Positions 1 to 5,802 are shown, counted from the stretch's first letter. The stretch: 7,297 nucleotides of DNA from a bacterium (GCA_030671645.1 DAOVHV010000046.1:1-7297), one strand, 5' to 3'. The notes: generated by a model not told the origin, from the letters alone. Made by a program: numbers and translations.

Positions 1-189
1 CACTCCTTCGCAGCCATTGCACCACGTTCGACAAGTTGAAGAAGGCTCTTGAGCGACGATGTTCCTGCAAGAAGGGCATCGAACCGAGTTTTCATCCGAG
101 AAGATCTCCACCTGTTTTCCGCATGACGGACAAGGAATCAGCTTGGCAGTAAGAACCCGACTAGTCTGTCCGGGGCATTTGAAGCTCAT
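1..189 (-). CDS. Cysteine-rich zinc-ribbon protein, N-terminal part (cut by window edge)
   Basis: The 63 visible codons are open and run off the left edge, so the C-terminus is unknown. The protein begins MSFKCPGQTSRVL and holds eight cysteines: C5, two CPSC knuckles (C20/C23 and C38/C41) and a C53-x3-C57-x2-C60 cluster. The paired CPxC knuckles suggest a rubredoxin-like zinc ribbon; the last cluster could bind another metal. Small proteins opening with 'KCPGQ' and two CPxC knuckles commonly sit directly after this kind of ferredoxin-like gene, sometimes joined to an HD phosphohydrolase domain; that is recalled family knowledge. The ATG overlaps the upstream TGA as ATGA, and its SD (GGAGG at 206-202) lies inside the end of that gene, about 12 bases from the ATG, so translation is probably coupled. 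Its function is not established. It could equally be a short stand-alone protein or the head of a longer enzyme. Confidence 0.82.
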   Translation of the reverse strand, partial: MSFKCPGQTSRVLTAKLIPCPSCGKQVEIFSDENSVRCPSCRNIVAQEPSSTCRTWCNGCEGV

Positions 190-896
190 GTCTTGACCCT
201 TCCTCCTTCGATCTCCACAACGTAGATCTTCAGCAGGCAACCGGGAACTGCCGTATCCCTCGCATCTTCGACGACTTGCGCCAGACCATTGCAGCAGGGC
301 ACTTCCATTCGAAGAACGGTAACGCTTCTCGGGGACGCCTGTCTGAACAGCTGCTGCAGTTTCTCACGATAGAAGTCCAGGTCGTCAAGCTTGGGACACC
401 CCACGAGAACTGCTCGGCCCGCAAGGAACTTGGAGTGAAAATCTGGCATGGAAAAGGGTACGCAGTCTGCACAGACGAGGATGTCCGCCTGATTGAGGAA
501 AGGGGCACCCGGTGGAACAAGCATCAACTGGACGGGCCAGTGCGATAGACTTGAGTTCTGGCACGGTGCCTTGTCAGAAGACGGTGATGCTGCTGCTTCA
601 AGAGTCTTCACCTCAGAACCGGGGCAGCCGCACGTCAGCGGGCTCTTCTGCTTCACTTGTGCAAGATGCTTGTGGACGACCTCTTCATCAAAGGCTTCAG
701 CCTCCCGCTCTTCAATCGTCAGAGCTCCCTCAGGGCAGTCACCAAGACATGCCCCCAGCCCGTCGCAGTAGACCTCGGCAATCAGTCGCGCCTTGCCATC
801 TATGATCTGAAGTGCTCCTTCTGCACAAGCCACAACGCATTGCCCGCATCCGGTGCACTTGGTTTCGTCGATACGGATGATCTGCCTGAGTGCCAA
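186..896 (-). CDS. [4Fe-4S] ferredoxin-like protein with conserved C-terminal domain
   Basis: Probably a cytoplasmic Fe-S protein of 236 residues. The N-terminus carries C14-x2-C17-x2-C20-x3-C24 and then C44-x5-C50-x3-C54-P, a two-cluster ferredoxin fold whose second motif lacks one cysteine (Leu at 47). The surrounding 'YCDGLGACLGDCPEGAL' is, from memory, normal for this family. A linker with CGCPG (89-93) leads to a C-terminal domain with LSHWPVQL, VPPGAPFL, CADCVPF, VGCPKLDD and EVPCCNGL, so several further cysteines (142, 145, 167, 201, 202) could hold metal or do redox chemistry. The family is common in anaerobes, but I know of no established reaction. I chose the TTG start at 896 because AAGGAG (907-902) sits 5 bases upstream and gives the family-like opening MALRQIIRIDE. 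A GTG at 929 is in frame, but it falls inside a stem-loop and has no clear SD. Confidence 0.92.
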   Translation of the reverse strand: MALRQIIRIDETKCTGCGQCVVACAEGALQIIDGKARLIAEVYCDGLGACLGDCPEGALTIEEREAEAFDEEVVHKHLAQVKQKSPLTCGCPGSEVKTLEAAASPSSDKAPCQNSSLSHWPVQLMLVPPGAPFLNQADILVCADCVPFSMPDFHSKFLAGRAVLVGCPKLDDLDFYREKLQQLFRQASPRSVTVLRMEVPCCNGLAQVVEDARDTAVPGCLLKIYVVEIEGGRVKT

Positions 897-916
897 GGCA
901 ACTCCTTCGGAGATAA

Positions 917-1047
917 GCCTGAGGCGCACGGGTTACAGCCCGTCCCAGGCACGCTCCTACATTAAGGATGGCTTCGAGATCCTTCTGCGGCGACTCTCAT
1001 CCGAGTCGGGCCGAAGTTCTCCGCCAGCACGTTCAACACAGCTGGCG
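917..1047 (-). promoter_or_regulatory. Run of stem-loops in the leader of the Fe-S gene
   Basis: Reading the minus strand toward the Fe-S gene, four inverted repeats follow one another. The first is CGCCAGC/GCTGGCG at 1047-1022 (7 bp, 12-base loop). Next come CGACTC/GAGTCG at 1008-991 (6 bp) and AAGGAT/ATCCTT at 984-964 (6 bp). The last is a two-part stem at 950-917, with outer GCCTG/CAGGC and inner ACGGG/CCCGT pairs. It ends 9 bases before the SD at 907-902. The sequence shows the pairing; a role as leader RNA, attenuator or operator is inference. I could not match it to a known riboswitch and found no convincing promoter. Confidence 0.4.
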
Positions 1048-1050
1048 CCA

Positions 1051-1181
1051 TAAAGCTCAACCTTACCGGACTGACCAGCCCCCAGCAACCGGCCCGCTTC
1101 TAGAGGCAGTCGAATCGATCGCCTTCCGTGAAAGCCAACGCTGGAATTTAGCGCACTGGTCCCAGTTGCTGGAGAACGTTG
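1051..1181. other. Stretch without recognisable gene
   Basis: No reading frame here looks like a real gene on either strand. It lies downstream of the transposase relic on the minus strand and may hold further decayed insertion-sequence DNA, but I recognise no terminal repeats or target duplications. Confidence 0.4.
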
Positions 1182-1362
1182 CTCCAGGCTGCCGTGAGGC
1201 CGAATTTCGTTGTACTAGCTCCGCCGATTCTCGATCAGGATCTTGGTCTTTCATAGAGTAGAGCGTAAAGGATCTCTCCGTCCAACAGCTCGGCTAGAAG
1301 CTTGCCGTTGAAGCTTTCGTGACGTGCCGGTCTCAGTGCAGCGTGGAATCACCAAGCCGCTC
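1182..1362 (-). pseudogene. Decayed IS3-family transposase (OrfB C-terminal region)
   Basis: On the minus strand from 1318 the codons read ESFNGKLLAELLDGEILYA, very close to the C-terminal block of IS3-family OrfB (DDE integrase-type) transposases. The match then shifts frame: from 1250 the codons read KTKILIENRRS, then a TAG at 1217-1215, then YNEIRPHGSLE, matching the family's '..ILIE.WR..YN..RPHSSLGYRPP' tail. Weaker matches precede it: IP..TETG from 1349 (family: YIEPGSPWENGY) and ERLG from 1362. A KAIREK-like patch at 1437-1420, just behind the heme gene's stop codon, may be older still. At least one frameshift and one in-frame stop make it non-functional. The conserved aspartates of the DDE motif are not visible and no terminal inverted repeats were recognised. 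It is an old insertion scar; the IS3 subgroup is uncertain. Confidence 0.75.
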
Positions 1363-1408
1363 CACCCCAGGCTGGTCTTGCCTAGCGTGGGGGGAGTGGC
1401 TTGTCTAG

Positions 1409-1428
1409 AGGGAGGGCTACTTCTCCCT
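1409..1428. terminator. Weak hairpin behind the heme-protein gene
   Basis: AGGGAG (1409-1414) and CTCCCT (1423-1428) form a 6-bp stem with an 8-base loop, 17 bases past the stop codon of the minus-strand heme-protein gene. No T-run follows on that strand, so a terminator role is only possible. Confidence 0.3.
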
Positions 1429-1444
1429 AATTGCCTTGGTCATC

Positions 1445-2503
1445 CTAGCGGGACGACAGGCGGAGGTTCAATACAGGAGCCCCGTTCTTGTTCTGTCCCG
1501 AGTTGTCTGAAATACCCAGAGAGAACAGGTACCCCTGCCCGGGCACAAACACAGCGTCGTCAGGATTGCCGGTGTCCAGCCTTCTCTTGAATTCGACGAC
1601 CCAGACGCCGTCGTGGTACCGGCCCTCTGCAAAGACATCGGCCCGGCTCCCACTGGGCTGTTTCAGGAAGTACCCAGGAATGGTACTGCCGTCGGACCAG
1701 TGCAATGCGGGATCGAAGTCGGCCAGTGTGTTGTCAAACAGAAAGGGCGACGCCAATTCGGCGGTGTGCAGATCCATGTACTGCGGAAGATCCCCGGACT
1801 TATTCGAAGAATCGAACCCCGAGCCGGAATCACCCAGCCGGGTCTCATTGTTATCCGCGTTGGTGACGTCAACCCAGTGCTTGTCGTCTGCGTAGCCCAC
1901 CGGGTTCGTACGCGCGGACTTCCAGTGCCAGACATCCAACATATCGCCTGGGTTGTTCGTCCCCATCTTTGTATCCACCGCGTCCCAGGCTGGGGCGCCA
2001 ATGTGGCAGTATGCCGCGCAACCGCTCGCGAAGTCGGGAGCGTTGATGTTCCACAGCAGATAAACCCTGTCCTCATCCCCGGACCTCGCCCACGAGTCTG
2101 TCGCAGCATCGTAGGTCCACGTGTTCTTTCGGACGTTCTGTGTTCCGGTTGGATCTTGCCACATCACTGAGAGATAGATGAACTCGTCATCGTAAGCGGC
2201 GCGCAACGTTGCGTTCTCCGGTCCGCCTCCTGCCATAACAGGGAGAGATAGCGAGACAGAGACCGGTGCCCCCCATTCAGGGTCGCCGGGCACTCCATCG
2301 ATCGTCGGAGCACCCTGTGTGGCAACAACGGTGGTCGATTGCGCCAGTGCCATCGCCAAGAGTGCCACCCCAACGATGAGAACCAATGAAACTCCGATCG
2401 CGAACGCTTTCTTCATGGGAATCCTTCTCCTTTCTGCGGCCTGAAGTGATGCTGAAGAGGCCGAGATACGATTCAGCGAACCCTCAATTGACGTTTCTAC
2501 CAT
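1445..2503 (-). CDS. Secreted heme-binding protein, ethylbenzene dehydrogenase gamma-subunit type
   Basis: Likely an exported electron-transfer protein of the ethylbenzene/dimethylsulfide dehydrogenase heme-subunit family (EB_dh), whose characterised members hold a heme b next to a molybdenum enzyme. Counted from the internal Met at 2416 (323 residues), there is a signal peptide (KK, hydrophobic stretch to about 25, ALA-Q end). It is followed by the family's opening (IDGVPGDPEWG, near 39-49), DDEFIYLSVMWQD (76-88), C123-AAY-C127-H128, DMLDVWHWKSARTNPVGYADD and a C-terminal DVFAEGRYHDGVWVVEFKRRLDTG. CxxxCH resembles a widened heme c site, so covalent heme is possible but unproven. Two in-frame starts each have an SD. 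At 2503, AAAGGAGG lies 5 bases upstream and adds 29 residues ending ERRRIP. At 2416, AAGGA lies 5 bases upstream and AAAGGAG 10. The longer form is listed. No molybdenum partner lies nearby. Confidence 0.85.
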   Translation of the reverse strand: MVETSIEGSLNRISASSASLQAAERRRIPMKKAFAIGVSLVLIVGVALLAMALAQSTTVVATQGAPTIDGVPGDPEWGAPVSVSLSLPVMAGGGPENATLRAAYDDEFIYLSVMWQDPTGTQNVRKNTWTYDAATDSWARSGDEDRVYLLWNINAPDFASGCAAYCHIGAPAWDAVDTKMGTNNPGDMLDVWHWKSARTNPVGYADDKHWVDVTNADNNETRLGDSGSGFDSSNKSGDLPQYMDLHTAELASPFLFDNTLADFDPALHWSDGSTIPGYFLKQPSGSRADVFAEGRYHDGVWVVEFKRRLDTGNPDDAVFVPGQGYLFSLGISDNSGQNKNGAPVLNLRLSSR

Positions 2504-2618
2504 CCGTGCCTCCTTTCGGGAGCCTTACCGCGTCTACCCACAGAGGCGAGGTCTTGAAACGGGACCCGCCCCTGCCGATGACGGGGAGAGTCACAGCCAT
2601 GAGTTCGCTGATTCAATG

Positions 2619-2662
2619 ACTATTCCGTCCTGGAATAGTCTACCTATTCCATCCTGGAATAG
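2619..2662. repeat. Two tandem near-identical inverted repeats, probable repressor operators
   Basis: Site 1 (2619-2639) is ACTATTCC, GTCCT, GGAATAGT: an 8-bp perfect inverted repeat with a 5-base centre. Site 2 (2644-2662) is CTATTCC, ATCCT, GGAATAG: 7 bp with the same spacing and a centre differing by one base. Centres are 24 bases apart. Symmetry, duplication and overlap with a promoter all point to a dimeric transcription factor. The type (TetR-like, for example) is a guess, and no regulator gene is in the window. Confidence 0.65.
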
Positions 2663-2665
2663 CAA
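2637..2665 (-). promoter_or_regulatory. Candidate promoter of the heme-protein gene
   Basis: On the minus strand TTGCTA (2665-2660) and TAGACT (2642-2637) are 17 bases apart, each matching four of six consensus bases. Operator site 2 fills the spacer and site 1 overlaps the -10, so a protein bound there would block polymerase. Transcription would begin near 2630, leaving a leader of roughly 125 bases to the ATG at 2503. Confidence 0.4.
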
Positions 2666-2715
2666 GAACTGTTTGACCTGCCACCTTCCGCGGAGGTCAT
2701 TGATCCACGTTTGCG

Positions 2716-2739
2716 AGGAGGAGAGCCGGCATGCGGTAG
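2716..2739 (+). other. Strong ribosome binding site with a two-codon ORF
   Basis: AGGAGG (2716-2721) stands 9 bases before ATG CGG TAG (2731-2739). The same frame stays open after the TAG until a TGA at 2833-2835. It could be the broken start of a small lost gene, a minimal regulatory ORF, or chance. The downstream translation resembles no family I know. Confidence 0.25.
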
Positions 2740-2902
2740 GTCAAGGTTCCCTCAGACCGAGGGCATGTTCGCGCTAAGATCGTTCGACATGCGTTCTTTG
2801 GTCCCTATGTTGATCAACTGATCAGCTTGTCATGATCTTCAGATCCGAAGCCACCTGACCTTGACGTTGCAGCATCTCCAAAGCTTCGCTCCATCGCACT
2901 CT

Positions 2903-2917
2903 AGGGTTCGAATCCCT
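2903..2917 (+). other. tRNA T-arm-like stem-loop
   Basis: AGGG, loop TTCGAAT, CCCT has the shape and loop sequence of a tRNA T arm, followed by AGGTTCC and A as a possible acceptor strand and discriminator. No matching GGAACCT, D arm or anticodon arm lies upstream, so this is not a tRNA gene. It may be a tRNA 3'-end remnant such as an old attachment site, or a coincidence. Confidence 0.2.
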
Positions 2918-2930
2918 TAGGTTCCAAACC

Positions 2931-2945
2931 TTGACACGGTGTCAA
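2931..2945. promoter_or_regulatory. Perfect palindrome TTGACAC-G-GTGTCAA
   Basis: This 15-base perfect palindrome contains a consensus -35 hexamer (TTGACA) on each strand. Outer CCAA (2924-2927) and TTGG (2948-2951) add a second layer of symmetry. The pattern resembles an operator laid over a -35, as MerR-family regulators use. I found no good -10 at 17-19 bases on either strand, so a promoter here is uncertain. Confidence 0.45.
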
Positions 2946-3098
2946 CCTTGGTCCTCGAGAACCTCGACTGTTGGCTGTTGGCGGAATGGTTTGTCAACGA
3001 CAGAAGGCCAGCCAACCTCCCGAACTTGCCCCGACTCATCGATCCGGAGATGATGCTAATAGCATAGGATTGCGTGATAGGTCCGGGAAGTGATGAAT

Positions 3099-5639
3099 AT
3101 GCTTCGTATCTTAATGTTGACGGTTGTGCTTCTCGCTGTAGGCGGGTTGCTCGTGGTCTATGACGTGGTCCATCGCTCGCTTCCGGATCACGATGGCGCT
3201 GTCGAATTGACCGGGCTACAGTCCCCGGTCGAGATTCTCCGAGACGAGCACGGGGTGCCCCACATCTTCGCGTCAAACATGCACGATCTCTTCTTCGCTC
3301 AGGGCTACGTTCAGGCTCAGGATCGCTGGTGGCAGATGGAGTTCTGGCGGCACACGGCGAGCGGCACGCTGTGCGAGCTGGTCGGGAGAAGCGATGCAGC
3401 CTTGCGAGCCGACATTTTCATCCGCATGCTCGGCTGGCGCCACGTGGCGGAGGCTGAAGCGGCTGTGATGGACGACAGAACAAGGAATCTGCTCAAGGCT
3501 TTCTGCGACGGCGTAAACGCCTACGTCGCGAGCCGTTCACCAAGCGAATTGGCGCTGGAGTATCGCGTTCTCGGCTTGACCGGTATCCACTTCGACATCG
3601 CGTCGTGGACCCTGGTGGACACACTTGTATTTGCGAAGTTGATGGCCTGGGACATGGGTCTGGAGGAAAGCAAAGACGTGCTGCGGGGCGCGCTGTACGA
3701 GCAAATAGGTCCAGAGATGACCGACGCATGGTTGACCCCGCCGTGGCCGTATGATCAACGCCCGACGATCGTACAGCCCGAGGACCTCTCCGCGCCGCCG
3801 CCTTCCGTATCGGACACCGTATCCAGTCTGTCGACCTCATCAACCGGCGTGTCCGCTTATCTACGGCAGGAATGGGACGTCCTCGCTGCCGCCCTCGGCA
3901 CCGGTCCGGGTGGAGGGACGAACGCCTGGGTAGTCAGTGGCGAATGGACGGAAAGCGGTCGGCCGTTGCTGGCCAACGATACGCACCTCGGGATCCAGCT
4001 TCCCACAGTTTGGTACGAGATCGGTCTGCACTGTTTGGAGGGGGTGGATCCGGCGTTCGATGTCGTCGGCTTCGCCTTTCCGGCCTCCCTCGGTGTGGTC
4101 GTCGGGCACAACACGAAGATCGCGTGGGGGATCTCGAATGCGTTTCCCGACGTCCACGACGTCTACCGGCTACGCATCAACCCGGCCAATCCGCTGCAGT
4201 ACGAATGGAACGGCACCTGGCGAGATATGACGGTTCGTGAAGAGGTCATTGAGTTCGGAGACGGATCGGATCCGGTCGTGATCCAAGTACGCGAGACCCA
4301 TCTCGGCCCGGTCACGACCGACAACCGCTTCGATCCCGAGACCGGAGAGGTCTCCGGCTTTGAAAACGACGAGGCGCTGGCTCAGCGATGGACGGCGCTG
4401 GACCCGGGAACGGTCTCGCGAGCGGTAGTCGCCATCAACCATGCGGAAGATTGGGACACATTCCGTGACGCGTTGCAGGACTGGGATGTTCCTGCGCAGC
4501 ACTTCGTCTACGCAGACGTGGAGGGGAACATCGGATATCAGCTCGCCGGCCGCATTCCGGTCCGTGCCGAGAATTTCGACGGGCTCGTTCCAACGATCGG
4601 ATGGACGGACGAGCATGAATGGAAGGGATTCCTCCCGTTCGAGATGCTTCCTCACGTGCTGAACCCGATGAGCGGCGTGATTGTCGCGGCAAATCACGCG
4701 ACTGTACCCCCATCGTACTACGATCTGCTCGCCGACAGGTTAGGAGAGGGTTTCAACTATCGGCTCAACGGTGAGACGGACTATGCCTACCGCGCGCAGC
4801 GGATCCATGAACTCCTGCCCGCCGGCGCACTGCATACCGTCGAGAGCTTCCTGAAAATGCAGGGTGACACGAAACTACTTAGCGCAGGAGAAGTTCTTCC
4901 CTATTTCGCGGAGCTCACGTTCGAGGACAACAGACTCGCCGAGGCGCGAGATTGGCTGCTCGAGTGGGACTGGCGTTTCGATGCATCGAGTACTCGCGCA
5001 GTCCTATACGCTCATCTGTGGGATCATTTGGTCCGCAATGTGTTCGCCGACGAGCTTCGAAGCGACTCTCAGCTTGTCGGCGGTGATCGTGAGATGTGGG
5101 CGATCCGCTGCCTGCTGGAGAAACCTGATGATCGGTGGTGGGACAACTCGGAGACCGAGGACGTGGTCGAGACCCGAGACGACATCCTTCTGCGTTCTTT
5201 CGTCGAGGCCTACGCTGCGGCGGTGGATAAGCACGGCGTAGAGCGAGCGCTGTGGTCGTGGGGGGCGGCACACACAGCCACCTTCGTCAGCAAGCCGTTG
5301 GGGCAGAGCGGCATCAGGATCTTCGAGGATCTTGTGAACCGGGGACCGATTCCGGTGAGCGGGATGACCGACACAATCAGCAACACGCGCTGGAACGTCT
5401 CGCTCGGCTCGTTTGATGTGAAAAGCATTCCGGCGATGCGAATGGTCATCGACCTTGCTGACCTCTCGCACAGCGTCGGCATCCATTCGACCGGCCAGAG
5501 CGGACATCCGTTCTCGAAGGACTATGCCGGCATGATCGACGATTGGCAGGCCATCCAAGCCTACCCGATGCTGTGGACGCGAGAGGAGATTGAAAAGGTT
5601 GCGACTGATCGGCTGATACTGCATCCCCCCGGCGGGTAG
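3099..5639 (+). CDS. Penicillin acylase family N-terminal-nucleophile amidohydrolase
   Basis: A long (846 residues) penicillin-amidase-family (PF01804) precursor. Members cleave themselves into alpha and beta chains and hydrolyse amides such as beta-lactam side chains, acyl-homoserine lactones or acyl peptides; the substrate here is unknown. Residues 1-21 form a hydrophobic export signal or anchor. The alpha part shows RDEHGVPHIFA and QAQDRWWQMEFWR. The chain junction is GPGGG-T274-NAWVVSG, with Thr where the nucleophile is normally Ser. The family's beta His23 is present in LANDTHLG (H296). The oxyanion-hole region reads QHFVYAD with His468 where Asn is usual. The C-terminus has GQSGHPFSKDY and YPMLWTREE, so the protein is full length. 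I chose ATG 3099 because GGGAAG (3085-3090) lies 8 bases upstream; GTG 3090 and ATG 3093 are poorly spaced. It appears to be a single-gene unit ended by the hairpin at 5666. Confidence 0.93.
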   Translation: MLRILMLTVVLLAVGGLLVVYDVVHRSLPDHDGAVELTGLQSPVEILRDEHGVPHIFASNMHDLFFAQGYVQAQDRWWQMEFWRHTASGTLCELVGRSDAALRADIFIRMLGWRHVAEAEAAVMDDRTRNLLKAFCDGVNAYVASRSPSELALEYRVLGLTGIHFDIASWTLVDTLVFAKLMAWDMGLEESKDVLRGALYEQIGPEMTDAWLTPPWPYDQRPTIVQPEDLSAPPPSVSDTVSSLSTSSTGVSAYLRQEWDVLAAALGTGPGGGTNAWVVSGEWTESGRPLLANDTHLGIQLPTVWYEIGLHCLEGVDPAFDVVGFAFPASLGVVVGHNTKIAWGISNAFPDVHDVYRLRINPANPLQYEWNGTWRDMTVREEVIEFGDGSDPVVIQVRETHLGPVTTDNRFDPETGEVSGFENDEALAQRWTALDPGTVSRAVVAINHAEDWDTFRDALQDWDVPAQHFVYADVEGNIGYQLAGRIPVRAENFDGLVPTIGWTDEHEWKGFLPFEMLPHVLNPMSGVIVAANHATVPPSYYDLLADRLGEGFNYRLNGETDYAYRAQRIHELLPAGALHTVESFLKMQGDTKLLSAGEVLPYFAELTFEDNRLAEARDWLLEWDWRFDASSTRAVLYAHLWDHLVRNVFADELRSDSQLVGGDREMWAIRCLLEKPDDRWWDNSETEDVVETRDDILLRSFVEAYAAAVDKHGVERALWSWGAAHTATFVSKPLGQSGIRIFEDLVNRGPIPVSGMTDTISNTRWNVSLGSFDVKSIPAMRMVIDLADLSHSVGIHSTGQSGHPFSKDYAGMIDDWQAIQAYPMLWTREEIEKVATDRLILHPPGG

Positions 5640-5647
5640 ACGTAACG

Positions 5648-5659
5648 GGCAGGCCTGCC
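5648..5659. repeat. 12-bp perfect palindrome GGCAGGCCTGCC
   Basis: This palindrome has no central spacer and begins 9 bases after the acylase stop codon. It could be a protein-binding site or part of the terminator region; with no loop it is a poor RNA hairpin. Confidence 0.4.
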
Positions 5660-5665
5660 GGAACA

Positions 5666-5692
5666 ACGCGACCTGTCCCAAGCAGGTCGCGT
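5666..5692 (+). terminator. Strong 10-bp hairpin after the acylase gene
   Basis: ACGCGACCTG (5666-5675) and CAGGTCGCGT (5683-5692) pair perfectly around a 7-base loop, 27 bases past the acylase stop. The following CAGATTG holds no T-run, so it is either a U-less terminator or an mRNA-end stabiliser. Confidence 0.6.
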
Positions 5693-5739
5693 CAGATTGA
5701 CGTGCCCCGAAAACGGGTCAAAGTTCTTAGCTAGTACTC

Positions 5740-5757
5740 GATCAGGTAACCCTGATC
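5740..5757. repeat. Inverted repeat GATCAGG-TAAC-CCTGATC
   Basis: A perfect 7-bp inverted repeat with a 4-base centre, about 46 bases upstream of the -35 candidate for the ABC ATPase gene. It may be an operator or a second terminator hairpin; no T-run follows. Confidence 0.4.
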
Positions 5758-5802
5758 CCTTCCTCGCACGGATTGCCGGCCGAGAAGCGACTCCGTTCTG
5801 CG

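Larger units (their letters stand above)
2504..3098. other. Divergent intergenic region without a convincing gene
   Basis: This spacer separates the minus-strand heme gene from the plus-strand acylase gene and is unusually long and rich in symmetry. Besides the items listed separately, it holds touching 8-bp palindromes TTGATCAA and CTGATCAG (2810-2825), four GATC sites in 34 bases (2812-2845), a CCCTC/GAGGG hairpin (2749-2763), a direct repeat TGTTGGC twice (2969-2982) and ATGCT-AAT-AGCAT (3053-3065) close to the acylase start. Short open stretches exist on both strands but none looks like a known protein. Confidence 0.6.

Noticed and set aside
964..1010. FMN riboswitch-like words (CGGATGAGAG, AGAAGG) on the minus strand
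   Set aside because: The other conserved blocks of the RFN element are absent upstream and the spacing is wrong.
1613..2170. Long plus-strand frame opposite the heme-protein gene
   Set aside because: It is the antisense shadow of a gene with clear family motifs and has no SD or recognisable domain.
2517..2640. Possible riboswitch in the heme-gene leader
   Set aside because: GC-rich but lacking the conserved core of any riboswitch class I could recall (c-di-GMP, TPP, Moco, fluoride).
2822..2902. Protein-like short frame on the minus strand (helical, ends LKIMTS)
   Set aside because: No start codon with an SD, short, and no family recognised; likely chance.
3053..3070. Acylase promoter -10 near the ATGCT-AAT-AGCAT repeat
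   Set aside because: TAGGAT and TAATAG look -10-like, but no acceptable -35 stands at 16-18 bases.
5004..5681. Long minus-strand frame opposite the acylase C-terminus
   Set aside because: Shadow of the coding strand; the plus-strand translation matches a known family throughout.
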